From assembly GCA_021769025.1 (NCBI GenBank), contig JAETTS010000089.1:1-8773 (forward strand): 8,773 nucleotides of DNA, read 5' to 3'. The notes under the pieces were generated by a model, which ran no database searches, was not told the origin of the DNA, and saw only the letters and a list, made by a program, of their open reading frames with translations. Below, in pieces: positions 1 through 7,558 of this stretch. The DNA is from Enterocloster bolteae (GTDB lineage: Bacteria > Bacillota_A > Clostridia > Lachnospirales > Lachnospiraceae). Position 1 is the first letter of the stretch. Every line of letters starts with the position of its first letter. Position numbers and translations under genes: made by a program.

Positions 1-6
1 CTCTCC

Positions 7-984
7 TTAGTTCCCGCTGTGGAACAGCGCATTGACAAACTGCTCTGCATCAAATTTCTGCAAATCATCTATGGTTTCTCCAATTCCAATATATTTCACC
101 GGGATCCCCAGTTCAGATTGGATGGCGACCGCGATTCCTCCCTTTGCCGTGCCATCCAGCTTCGTTAGGATGATTCCGGTTATGTCGGCCACCTCCATGA
201 ACTGCTTCGCCTGAGCCATGGCATTCTGCCCGGTGGTTCCGTCCAGGACCACCAGAGTCTCCCGGTATGCATCCGGATACTCCCGGTCAATGATCCGGTT
301 GATTTTCTTTAACTCTTCCATCAAATTCTTCTTATTGTGAAGCCGCCCTGCTGTGTCGCATATCAGCACATCTGCATCCCTGGATTTTGCCGCCGCTACC
401 GCATCATAGATAACAGCTGCCGGATCCGAGCCCTCCTGTTGGGCGATGATCTCCACCCCTGCCCTGTGGGCCCATTCTGTCAGCTGCTGGGTAGCAGCTG
501 CCCGAAACGTATCCGCCGCTGCCAGGATCACCTTCCGTCCCTTGTCTTTCAGCTGGCCTGCCAGCTTCCCCACCGACGTGGTCTTGCCTACTCCGTTGAC
601 ACCAATGACCAGAACCACCGACTTCCTGTTTTCGAACTCGTAGGCATTTTCCCCCAGATCCATCTGCTTCTTCATGCTGTCCATGAGAAGTTCCTTGCAC
701 TCTGACGGCTCCTTGATATGCTGCTCCTTCACCTTGGCCCTTAGATCCGCCACAATGGACATGGTTGTCTGGATCCCCAGATCTCCCATGATCAACGTCT
801 CCTCAATCTCCTCGTAAAAATCATCGTCAATCGCAGAGAATCCGTTGAAAATATTGTCCATGCCAGATACAATATTATCACGCGTCTTCGCCAGACCTTC
901 TACCAGCCTGCCAAAAAATCCTTTTTTCCCTTCCGCCACGCTTATGCCCTCCTGCTCTACTTTTTTGTTTGCTGCGTTTCCCAT
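7..984 (-). CDS. ftsY: Signal recognition particle receptor FtsY
   Basis: FtsY is the SRP receptor, an SRP-family GTPase. It docks Ffh/SRP-bound ribosomes at the inner face of the membrane and hands nascent membrane proteins to SecYEG. The 325-residue protein has a short N-terminus (about 1-20) and a basic, amphipathic-looking stretch around 20-40 ([18 protein letters not shown]) likely to contact lipid. A four-helix N domain follows (about 40-115), then the NG GTPase domain. Visible G motifs are the P-loop GVNGVGKT at 128-135, DTFRAAA at 158-164, DTAGR at 210-214, [10 protein letters not shown] at 274-283 and GIGE at 300-303. The long acidic A domain of enterobacterial FtsY is absent, as is usual in Firmicutes. 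The start lies 18 bp after the smc stop with only a weak ribosome binding site (GACAGG), which suggests translation coupled to smc. The gene is complete, with its TAA stop at 7-9. The assignment is essentially certain. Confidence 0.98.
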   Translation of the reverse strand: MGNAANKKVEQEGISVAEGKKGFFGRLVEGLAKTRDNIVSGMDNIFNGFSAIDDDFYEEIEETLIMGDLGIQTTMSIVADLRAKVKEQHIKEPSECKELLMDSMKKQMDLGENAYEFENRKSVVLVIGVNGVGKTTSVGKLAGQLKDKGRKVILAAADTFRAAATQQLTEWAHRAGVEIIAQQEGSDPAAVIYDAVAAAKSRDADVLICDTAGRLHNKKNLMEELKKINRIIDREYPDAYRETLVVLDGTTGQNAMAQAKQFMEVADITGIILTKLDGTAKGGIAVAIQSELGIPVKYIGIGETIDDLQKFDAEQFVNALFHSGN

Positions 985-1002
985 TTGCCTGTCTTTTTCA
1001 AT

Positions 1003-4000
1003 CTACGTCTCCAAATCCCCCTCAATCAGGTTAACTGACACCAGGGTAGACACACCTTTTTCCTGCATGGTGATTCCGTACAGCCTGTCTGCCGCCACCA
1101 TGGTGCCTCTCCTGTGGGTGATCACAATAAACTGGGTGTATTTTGTCAGTTTATGTAAATATCCGGCAAACCGATCCACATTGGAATCATCCAGAGCTGC
1201 CTCAATCTCATCCAAAAGACAGAACGGCGACGGCTTTAGGTTCTGAATGGCGAACAAAAGGGCGATGGCTGTCAAAGCCTTCTCTCCACCGGACAGCTGC
1301 ATCATATTCTGAAGCTTTTTTCCCGGCGGCTGGGCGATGATCTGAATTCCGGCCTCTAAGATGTCCTCACCCTCTACCAGTTCCAGGTTTCCGTGTCCGC
1401 CGCCGAACAACTCTTTGAACACCTGGTCGAATTCCTGACGGATCTCCTTAAATTTCTCTCCAAACTGGCGGCGCATTCCTGTATCCAACTCGTCGATAAT
1501 ATTTAAAAGGGCTTCCTCTGCCTGGATGAGATCCTGATGCTGGGTCTTCATAAACTCATACCGTTCTGACACTTCCTTATAATCTTCAATGGCATTGACA
1601 TTGACATTTCCCAAAGCCTTGATGGCTGTCTTCAACCGGTCCGTCTGTTTTTTCATGTCCGGGATAGAAGTCATCTCCTGGTTTTTTAGGGCCTCCGCTG
1701 TGAAGAAGGTTAATTCATATTCGCTCCACATGTACTCCACATGGTGCTCCAGCTTTTCATCCAGCTTCTCCTTTTGGCTCTGAAGGCGGAACAGCTCCTT
1801 ATCCAGGGTTCCAAGCTGTTCTGACAATTCCTCCCGCTTCTCGAAAAGCCCTTTCTGATGCCTGCTGGCTTCTTCCCTTTCTCTTCCTTTCTGCTCCAGC
1901 AATCTCTCAACCCCATGGATCTCCTCTATGGTTCTGGAAATCTTCTCCCTGATGGCTGCAATCTCTTCTTCTTTTCCTTTGATCACCTGGCCTGTACCGC
2001 TGCGTCCTACAAGCAGCTGATCCTTCTCACGGTTCAGGCGCTCTAACTCTTCTCTTACACGGCTTACATTTTCCAGCACAAACTGGTATTTCTGCTGCAG
2101 GCCTGCAGTCTTTAACTGAACCACTGACAATTCTTTGGCCAGAAGCTCCCGGTGCTCCCTGGCCTTCTCCAGCTGCCCGTTGAAGGCTTCAACCTCTTCA
2201 TTGATCCTGGTATTCTTCTCCTCCATTCCCAGAACATCCCGGGACAATTCCTCCTGGTTTCTGCGGATATCATGAATCTGCTCCTCCAGCTGCCGGTTCT
2301 CCATCACCAGATCCTGGGAGGAATCTGCAATCTCCTGAATCTTGTCCTCCAGCTGGGCGATATTGTGCTGGGCTGTATTCTGCTCCAGGTAAGCCTTTTG
2401 CCGCTCCGCCTTGATCCGCTCCAGTTCTTCCCTCTGGTCCCCAAGCTGCCCCTCTTTAAGTTCCAACTCCTTCTGAAGCCGCTCCACCTGCCTGGTCACC
2501 TTCTCACAGCGTTCTTCCAATTCCTCAATCTCCCGCTTCCTTCCTAAGAGATTGCTGCTGTTCTTAAACGCGCCGCCGGTCATGGAGCCGCCTGGGCTTA
2601 ACAGTTCTCCGTCTAAGGTGACAATCCTTAAGCTGTACTGATACTTCTTGGCCAGTGCAATGGCATGGTCAATGTGGTCTGCCACCACCACCCGGCCCAG
2701 AAGATACCGCACCAACGGTTGATACCGGGCTTCTGCCTGAACCAGGCTGCTTGCCAGTCCGATGACTCCCGGTTCTCCAAGGGCCTTCTCCTGGCTGAAA
2801 CCAGCCTTTTGCCCCACGCTGGTGAGAGGAAGGAAGGTAGCCCTTCCATATTTATTCTTCTTCAGATATTCGATCAGCTGCTTGGCCGTAGCCTCCGAAT
2901 CTGTGACAATGTTCTGGATGCTTCCCCCCAGAGCTGTCTCGATGGCTGTCTCGTATTCTTTCTCTGTGGTGATAATATCCGCCACCACGCCGTGGATACC
3001 ACGCACCCGGTCCCGTACCTCCATAACCCGGCGGATGCTGTTGCCATACCCTTCATAACGCTCTGCCAAATTCCGCAGGGACTCTAACTTTGTGTAATCC
3101 GCCTGATAACTCTGCTGCCTCTCGTTGATGTTTCGGTTTAACCGGCGCACCTCTTCTTCCAGCCCGTCAATCTGTGCCTCTGTCTGTCCCTGGCTGTCTT
3201 CCAGATGTTCCAGATGTTTCTCCACCTGGGCCAGGCGGCGCTTCTCTTCTTCCCTCTGCTCTTCCTGAACCGACTCGTCGCTTTTGGTCTTCAACAACTT
3301 CTGAGCCACCTCGGAATGCCGTAGCTGTACCTGCTCCATCATAGTTTCATACCGCTGCTGCCTGGCTGTCAAGGAGGCTTTTTCGTTTAGGGTGAAGATG
3401 ATGCTGCTTTTGCTGGCTTCCACCTTCTGATCCAGCATCATGATATGCTCTTCTTCCTGGCGCAGGTGTTCCTCTGCCTGTTCCTGCTCCTTAAGGCTTT
3501 CCTCTGCCTGAGCCCTCAGATTTTGATTTTCTTCTTCATACTGCTCAATCTGGCTTTTCCTCTCCTCTGCCTCCTGGTCAATGGCATGGATTCTGGAGGC
3601 GATATGCTCCGCATTGATGGTTTCTGTACGGATCTGCTCCTGAAGCACATTGATCTGGCCTTCCAGGTTTCCCTTCAATAAGTCCGCCTGGTTTTTCTTT
3701 ATGCGTCCCTCCTCCAGATTCTGATCCAGCAGTGAAAGACTCTCATCCAGCCTGGCATAGTCAGCTTTTATCTGTTCTGACTGTTGCCTGACTTCTGCCA
3801 GATGCCCGGACACAATATCTGACCGTTCCTGAACCTCCTTAAGCTGCACATTGAGCGTTTCAGTTTCGGTCAGAAATAAATTAACCTCATAGACTTTCAA
3901 CTCGTCCCGCAACCGTAAGTACTCTCTGGCTGTCTCAGACTGCCTTGCCAGAGGCCCTACCTGCTTCTCTAACTCCGATAAAATATCGGACACCCGAACC

Positions 4001-4563
4001 AGATTCTGCCGTTCATTCTCCAACTTTTTCTGGGCAATATTCTTGCGACGCTTGAATTTTACGATTCCAGCCGCCTCATCGAACAACTCCCTCCGCTCTT
4101 CCGGCTTGCCGCTTAGAATCTTGTCAATCTGCCCCTGTCCGATAATGGAGTATCCCTCTTTGCCGATTCCTGTGTCGTAGAACAGTTCGTTGACATCCTT
4201 TAGCCTGCAGGCATTCCCATTGATCATATACTCGCTCTCTCCAGAACGGTAGATCCGCCTGGCCACAGTTACCTGATCGTAGTCGATGGCCAGCTGATGA
4301 TCCTCATTGTCCAACGTAATGGCCACATAGGCAAATCCCTGAGGCTTCCTGGCCTCCGTGCCGGAAAAGATCACGTCCTGCATGCTGGCACCTCGAAGCT
4401 GCTTGATCCTCTGCTCCCCCAACACCCAGCGCACCGCATCCGCCACATTGCTTTTTCCGCTTCCGTTGGGGCCCACGATACCAGTAATCCCATTATGAAA
4501 CTCAAACACGATTTTATTGGCAAAGGACTTAAACCCTTGTACCTCAATGCTTTTTAAATACAT
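1003..4563 (-). CDS. smc: Chromosome segregation ATPase SMC
   Basis: SMC is the core ATPase of the SMC-ScpAB condensin, which loads near the origin and extrudes loops to compact and separate sister chromosomes. The protein has 1186 residues, the normal bacterial length. In order it shows an N-terminal head with Walker A GPNGSGKS at about 31-38, a Glu/Gln/Arg-rich coiled coil, and a hinge at about 515-665 that ends in the glycine-rich [11 protein letters not shown] return coiled coil and a C-terminal head follow, with the ABC signature LSGGEK at about 1090, Walker [14 protein letters not shown] at about 1114 (catalytic Glu in the DE pair) and the switch histidine in VITHRRGTM at about 1150. 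The ribosome binding site AGGTGG sits five or so bases from the ATG. It follows rnc by a 146-bp spacer and precedes ftsY by 18 bp, the rnc-smc-ftsY order also known from Bacillus subtilis. No truncation or missing catalytic residue is seen. Confidence 0.98.
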   Translation of the reverse strand: MYLKSIEVQGFKSFANKIVFEFHNGITGIVGPNGSGKSNVADAVRWVLGEQRIKQLRGASMQDVIFSGTEARKPQGFAYVAITLDNEDHQLAIDYDQVTVARRIYRSGESEYMINGNACRLKDVNELFYDTGIGKEGYSIIGQGQIDKILSGKPEERRELFDEAAGIVKFKRRKNIAQKKLENERQNLVRVSDILSELEKQVGPLARQSETAREYLRLRDELKVYEVNLFLTETETLNVQLKEVQERSDIVSGHLAEVRQQSEQIKADYARLDESLSLLDQNLEEGRIKKNQADLLKGNLEGQINVLQEQIRTETINAEHIASRIHAIDQEAEERKSQIEQYEEENQNLRAQAEESLKEQEQAEEHLRQEEEHIMMLDQKVEASKSSIIFTLNEKASLTARQQRYETMMEQVQLRHSEVAQKLLKTKSDESVQEEQREEEKRRLAQVEKHLEHLEDSQGQTEAQIDGLEEEVRRLNRNINERQQSYQADYTKLESLRNLAERYEGYGNSIRRVMEVRDRVRGIHGVVADIITTEKEYETAIETALGGSIQNIVTDSEATAKQLIEYLKKNKYGRATFLPLTSVGQKAGFSQEKALGEPGVIGLASSLVQAEARYQPLVRYLLGRVVVADHIDHAIALAKKYQYSLRIVTLDGELLSPGGSMTGGAFKNSSNLLGRKREIEELEERCEKVTRQVERLQKELELKEGQLGDQREELERIKAERQKAYLEQNTAQHNIAQLEDKIQEIADSSQDLVMENRQLEEQIHDIRRNQEELSRDVLGMEEKNTRINEEVEAFNGQLEKAREHRELLAKELSVVQLKTAGLQQKYQFVLENVSRVREELERLNREKDQLLVGRSGTGQVIKGKEEEIAAIREKISRTIEEIHGVERLLEQKGREREEASRHQKGLFEKREELSEQLGTLDKELFRLQSQKEKLDEKLEHHVEYMWSEYELTFFTAEALKNQEMTSIPDMKKQTDRLKTAIKALGNVNVNAIEDYKEVSERYEFMKTQHQDLIQAEEALLNIIDELDTGMRRQFGEKFKEIRQEFDQVFKELFGGGHGNLELVEGEDILEAGIQIIAQPPGKKLQNMMQLSGGEKALTAIALLFAIQNLKPSPFCLLDEIEAALDDSNVDRFAGYLHKLTKYTQFIVITHRRGTMVAADRLYGITMQEKGVSTLVSVNLIEGDLET

Positions 4564-4709
4564 ATACCACCTACAATCTGTCTATTTGTACCACTTCCAT
4601 AATCCATGAACCACGGTCATTTTCTTTCGTGGATAACATCCTGTACCGTTCACTAGTACTGCTTTGTGGAAATTCCGGTAAATTCAGCACTCGCTATTTC
4701 CGCAAGACA

Positions 4710-5438
4710 CTAGTCCGGGATTACACCGCCTCCCTTAAGTTCCACAGTCCACCCTTCCTTTTTGCAAAACAGAATCCCCCTGTAAGCTGCCAGCGCCTCC
4801 GCCGCCTTCTTCGTCCTTCCGGTTCCTCTGCCGATTTCCCTGTCTCCGATTCTGGCACAGACCTCAAACACCTTATCATGGTCCGGCCCATCTTCCCTCA
4901 AAAGTTCATAGGATAGAAGTTCCTCTCCCCTGCTCTGGACAATCTCCTGTAAAATAGTCTTGCTATCATAAAAGAGCTGCTTATGCTCAATATCATTCAA
5001 CACAAATCTGTGGATAAACTCTTTTGCACTAGCAAAACCACCATCCAGATAAACCGCCCCAATCAGCGCTTCCATGGCATCGGACACTATGGAATTCCTG
5101 TGTCTTCCCCCTGTAGACTCCTCGCCTTTTCCCAAGAGCAGATACTCCCCCAGATTCAACTCTCCGGCGCACAACGCCAGGGTCGGCTCACAGACAATGC
5201 TAGCCCTTAACTTGGTGAGGTCCCCCTCTGGCAGCTTACTGTATCTGTGGTAGAGAAAATCACTGGACACTACCTCTAAAACCGCATCCCCCAGAAACTC
5301 CAGACGCTCATTGCAGCTAAGCTTGTCCCCCCGGTGCTCGTTTGCGTAAGAGCTGTGGATCATTGCCTGGCGAAACAGCCCCTTGTTCTTAAACTGATAC
5401 TGAATCGCCTTCTCCAGTTCGTTCAAATTCCTGTTCAT
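4710..5438 (-). CDS. rnc: Ribonuclease III
   Basis: RNase III is the dimeric, Mg2+-dependent endonuclease that cuts double-stranded RNA. It matures 30S precursor rRNA and processes or destabilises some mRNAs and small RNAs. The protein has 242 residues. The endonuclease domain (about 5-155) carries the family signature NERLEFLGD at 43-51; E44, E47 and D51 correspond to E38, E41 and D45 of the E. coli enzyme. The second active-site cluster is DAMEALIGAVYLD, with D120 and E123 matching D114 and E117. The C-terminal double-stranded RNA binding domain (about 158-225) includes the basic helix start GRTKKAAEALAA. The ATG is fixed by a near-perfect ribosome binding site, AAAGGAGG, five bases upstream (complement of 5444-5451). 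A foldable spacer separates it from acpP, which may matter because rnc mRNAs are known RNase III targets in other bacteria (see findings). The gene appears intact. Confidence 0.98.
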   Translation of the reverse strand: MNRNLNELEKAIQYQFKNKGLFRQAMIHSSYANEHRGDKLSCNERLEFLGDAVLEVVSSDFLYHRYSKLPEGDLTKLRASIVCEPTLALCAGELNLGEYLLLGKGEESTGGRHRNSIVSDAMEALIGAVYLDGGFASAKEFIHRFVLNDIEHKQLFYDSKTILQEIVQSRGEELLSYELLREDGPDHDKVFEVCARIGDREIGRGTGRTKKAAEALAAYRGILFCKKEGWTVELKGGGVIPD

Positions 5439-5460
5439 TACAACCTCCTTTGCGTAAGGG

Positions 5461-5525
5461 AAAACGCCGCATCCGCTTCCTCTGGAACTCCATTTTGGAA
5501 ACCAGATAAAGGGCTGCAGCGTTCT
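5461..5525 (-). promoter_or_regulatory. RNA stem-loop in the acpP-rnc spacer
   Basis: The minus-strand RNA can pair 5515-5525 with 5461-5471 over 11 bp (two of them G-U), then two more C-G pairs after a G/A mismatch. Within it, TCTGG (complement of 5502-5506) pairs with CCAGA (complement of 5481-5485), capped by a four-pair TCCA/TGGA helix with an AAA loop. The outer stem ends in UUUUCCCUU, a poor terminator tail, about 10 bases before the rnc ribosome binding site. It may be a partial terminator, an mRNA processing site or an RNase III target. Found by eye; no folding energy was calculated. Confidence 0.6.
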
Positions 5526-5536
5526 TGACTCTGTGT

Positions 5537-5767
5537 TTAGTTCAATGCATTTTTGATCTGCTCTACGGCGTCGCCCACCGTCACAATATTCTCTGCGGCC
5601 TCCTGTGGAATCTCAATATCGAATTCTTCCTCAATCCCCATGATAATCTGGAAGATATCCAGGGAGTCCGCCCCTAAATCGTCTACGAATGTGGTAGCGC
5701 TTGTAATATCCTCGGCTTCCACATTCAACACCTCGGCAATAATCCCCTGTAATTTTTCGAACTCCAT
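5537..5767 (-). CDS. acpP: Acyl carrier protein
   Basis: AcpP carries growing fatty acyl chains as thioesters on a 4'-phosphopantetheine arm, supplying the FAS II enzymes and also PlsX, whose gene lies directly upstream. The protein has 76 residues and is strongly acidic, typical of the family. The attachment serine is S35 in the GADSLD motif. Helix II reads [16 protein letters not shown], whereas the E. coli form is DSLDTVELVMALEEEF. The Phe and Gln at the positions of Val and Glu are a visible difference in the partner-recognition helix, though I believe similar forms occur in related Clostridia. The ribosome binding site AAAGGGG is seven bases from the ATG, and the gene follows plsX after 35 AT-rich bases. 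Pairing with plsX supports the primary fatty acid synthesis ACP rather than a specialised one. Confidence 0.97.
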   Translation of the reverse strand: MEFEKLQGIIAEVLNVEAEDITSATTFVDDLGADSLDIFQIIMGIEEEFDIEIPQEAAENIVTVGDAVEQIKNALN

Positions 5768-5802
5768 AATTAAACCCCTTTCTTCTTTAATATATAATTA
5801 TT

Positions 5803-6846
5803 TTAGTTTTCCGATCCGCCTTCATCTGCCTGAGACGAAGGATGCTGGCTCTCTTTTCTCAAGCTCACTTCAATCTTCTCATTGATCCGCTGCTCTTTGA
5901 ATGTCTGGCACTGCAAAATGGAATTGCAGATCTCCTTCGCCTTGGAATTCCCATGGGTCTTCACCACCAATCCGTTTAGCCCCAAAAGAGGCGCGCCGCC
6001 ATAGCTGCTTGCATCAAAAGCCTTCAGGGTCTCCTTCAACGCCGGCTTTACCATAAGAGCGCCTAGTTTGCTTCTTAAGGTGGCCATCATTCCCTGTTTC
6101 ACCATAGAGATCAGGGTAGCACCTACTCCTTCATACAGCTTCAGGATTACATTTCCCACAAATGCCTCGCTGACAATCACATCTGCACCTCCATGAGGAA
6201 TCTCCCTGGCCTCGATGCTGCCGATAAAATTGATATCCTCACAGGCCTTGAGGAGGGGAAACGTCTCCTTTACCAATGCATTTCCTTTCTCCTCCTCAGC
6301 GCCAATGTTGACAATGGCGACTCTGGGATGTTTCATGCCTATGACATGTTCCATGTAAATAGAACCCATCTTGGCAAATTGCACCAAATGAGACGGCCTG
6401 GCATCTACATTGGCCCCACAGTCAATAAGAAGAGACACACCTTTTTCTGTGGGAATCAGGGGAGCTAGGGGAGGCCGCTCCACGCCTTTAATTCTCCCTA
6501 CGATTACCTGCCCTCCTACTAAAACTGCTCCGGAACTTCCTGCAGAGACAAATGCATCCGCCTCTTTCTTCTTCACCAGGTTCATGCCAACCACGATGGA
6601 AGAATCTTTTTTTCTTCGGATGGCATTGACCGGCGGTTCCTCCGTCTCGATCACCTCCGATGCATTCTGGATGGTAATGCGATCCTTGGGGTAGGAATAG
6701 TTCTTAAGTTCTGAGGAGAGTACCTCTTCTCTTCCTACCAGAATCACATGTACATGATCAGTCTTGGAGACTGCGTCAACCGCGCCCTTTATGGGTTCTA
6801 TGGGGGCATAATCACCGCCCATGGCATCTACTGCTACTTTTATCAT
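5803..6846 (-). CDS. plsX: Phosphate acyltransferase PlsX
   Basis: PlsX transfers the acyl group from acyl-ACP to inorganic phosphate, giving acyl-phosphate, which PlsY uses to acylate glycerol 3-phosphate. This is the first committed route to phosphatidic acid in most Gram-positive bacteria. PlsX is a peripheral membrane enzyme. The protein has 347 residues and begins with the canonical MIKVAVDAMGGDYAP. Other family features are SAGSSGAVLVGG at 101-112, GVERPPLAPLIPT from 121, LIDCGANVD at 140-148, and the late block SSYGGAPLLGLNGLVVKTHG. The last 25 or so residues are a charged, Ser/Gln-rich tail of low complexity. The ribosome binding site AAAGGAG lies about 11 bases from the ATG, a longer gap than for the neighbouring genes. 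A promoter and a long inverted repeat lie just upstream, so this gene probably heads the plsX-acpP-rnc-smc-ftsY transcript. No fapR, rpmF or DUF177 gene precedes it here. Confidence 0.97.
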   Translation of the reverse strand: MIKVAVDAMGGDYAPIEPIKGAVDAVSKTDHVHVILVGREEVLSSELKNYSYPKDRITIQNASEVIETEEPPVNAIRRKKDSSIVVGMNLVKKKEADAFVSAGSSGAVLVGGQVIVGRIKGVERPPLAPLIPTEKGVSLLIDCGANVDARPSHLVQFAKMGSIYMEHVIGMKHPRVAIVNIGAEEEKGNALVKETFPLLKACEDINFIGSIEAREIPHGGADVIVSEAFVGNVILKLYEGVGATLISMVKQGMMATLRSKLGALMVKPALKETLKAFDASSYGGAPLLGLNGLVVKTHGNSKAKEICNSILQCQTFKEQRINEKIEVSLRKESQHPSSQADEGGSEN

Positions 6847-6877
6847 GGCTTTGGGTGCTCCTTTTGTTCCTTTCGCT

Positions 6878-6922
6878 ATACCAGTGTCTTGACTGCATTC
6901 TATTCAGCCAAGACACTGGTAT
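6878..6922 (-). promoter_or_regulatory. Long perfect inverted repeat in the plsX leader
   Basis: ATACCAGTGTCTTG at 6878-6891 is perfectly repeated in reverse complement at 6909-6922. After one mismatch (6892/6908) three more pairs (CTG/CAG) close a 9-base loop. In the predicted plsX transcript this forms a 17-bp stem starting about 8 bases from the 5' end and finishing about 31 bases before the ATG, outside the ribosome binding site. No run of T follows on either strand, so a plain intrinsic terminator is unlikely. It could be a stabilising 5' stem-loop, an RNA control element or a DNA operator; the arm centres are 31 bp apart, about three helical turns. Confidence 0.75.
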
Positions 6923-6937
6923 CTTAATCTATTACAT

Positions 6938-6966
6938 AATATACTAGATATTTGATTTTAAATCAA
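6938..6966 (-). promoter_or_regulatory. Predicted sigma-A promoter for plsX operon
   Basis: On the minus strand TTGATT (6961-6966) is followed by exactly 17 bases and then TATATT (6938-6943), close matches to the -35 and -10 consensus at ideal spacing in an AT-rich stretch. Transcription would begin near 6930, about 84 bases before the plsX ATG. It lies downstream of the pseudopilin gene, giving plsX-acpP-rnc-smc-ftsY its own start. Predicted by sequence only. Confidence 0.7.
6952..6966. promoter_or_regulatory. 15-bp palindrome over the -35 box, possible operator
   Basis: TTGATTTTAAATCAA is a perfect 7-bp inverted repeat around a single central base. One arm contains the whole -35 hexamer of the predicted plsX promoter, so a bound protein would block RNA polymerase. 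The TTGA/TCAA halves recall the FabT-type operators of streptococcal fatty acid genes, but the spacing between halves is wider here. No regulator gene is in the window. An AT-rich palindrome of this size can also arise by chance. Confidence 0.4.
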
Positions 6967-7015
6967 TCCTATTTTTGTTGCAATAAACCGCTCTATTTGA
7001 AGATTATGGTTTCCC

Positions 7016-7558
7016 CTAATTCAACAACCGAATATGGACATCTTCCACGATGGCTTTCACTTCCCCTGTCTCGTTGCAGATTCCAAAGGATACCACAATG
7101 CACTTCTCATGGGAGTCTTTTTGAAAAACAGGAGTCCCATCATCCAGTGGGCCCATCCGTAGATGTCCATAAAGGGATTCATAGGGGCGGTATTCTCTGG
7201 TGCCGCCACAGAGAATGGTCAGATATCCCCACGTGCCGTCTGCTTCAGAGGTATCGATCTTCAGGATGGTATCCCTTCCATAGGAATCGCTGGTATAAGA
7301 AATCTGTATAGAAAGCGCCTCATCTTCGGAGTGTTCTATGGACAGATAACGGGAATAACGGATTTCTTCCGTAATGAACTCCAAAAGCTTCCCGGCCAGC
7401 ATATCCGCCTGGTATTGTTCCTCCATGGAATCCATGGAACGTTTCATCGCCCGAAAACCACTTATTACAAGAATCGCCAGAATCGACAGGATCCATACGC
7501 AAAACAACATTTCCACCAGGGTAAATCCTGTTCCATTTACTCTTTTCATTCTTCCCAT
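7016..7558 (-). CDS. Prepilin-like (pseudopilin) protein, second of a pair
   Basis: This is a small membrane-anchored protein with a classic type IV prepilin signal. The short leader MGRMKRVNGTG is followed by FTLVE, so prepilin peptidase would be expected to cut after G11, leaving Phe at mature position 1 and the conserved Glu (E16) at position 5. A hydrophobic helix runs to about residue 35. The remaining ~145 residues look like an extracytoplasmic, beta-rich globular domain with three cysteines after the helix, in a fold I do not recognise. It overlaps the upstream gene. From M1 the overlap is 13 bases; from M4 (ATG at 7549) it would be a 4-base ATGA overlap. Ribosome binding sites are poor for both, so translational coupling is likely and the start is uncertain. 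The pair resembles minor pseudopilins of competence, type II secretion or type IV pilus systems (for example ComGE/ComGF-like or PilV/PilW-like). Without assembly genes nearby its job cannot be named. Confidence 0.85.
   Translation of the reverse strand: MGRMKRVNGTGFTLVEMLFCVWILSILAILVISGFRAMKRSMDSMEEQYQADMLAGKLLEFITEEIRYSRYLSIEHSEDEALSIQISYTSDSYGRDTILKIDTSEADGTWGYLTILCGGTREYRPYESLYGHLRMGPLDDGTPVFQKDSHEKCIVVSFGICNETGEVKAIVEDVHIRLLN

Noticed and set aside
1003..4563. Many open frames on the plus strand and in alternate minus frames across the smc gene
   Set aside because: They lie opposite a certain, full-length SMC with conserved heads and hinge. Their products are Leu- or Ser-rich antisense readings of coiled-coil codons without motifs or good ribosome binding sites.
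4571..4639. 22-codon open frame upstream of smc, ending at the smc ribosome binding site
   Set aside because: No ribosome binding site at a usable distance from its ATG, no recognisable composition, and a length easily reached by chance. The 146-bp spacer otherwise shows only a 5-bp inverted repeat (4611-4615/4628-4632).
5768..5802. Separate promoter for acpP in the AT-rich gap after plsX
   Set aside because: A TATATT is present, but the sequence 17 bases upstream (in the plsX 3' end) does not resemble a -35 box. AT-rich spacers give such -10 matches by chance.
6878..6922. Intrinsic (bidirectional) terminator between the pseudopilin gene and plsX
   Set aside because: Neither side of the stem is followed by a T run, and a good promoter lies immediately upstream, so the stem would fall within the plsX leader.
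6952..6966. True FabT box or FapR box
   Set aside because: The half-site spacing does not match FabT sites, and neither this palindrome nor the leader repeat contains the TTAGTA-type halves of the FapR sites I know. It is left as an unassigned possible operator.
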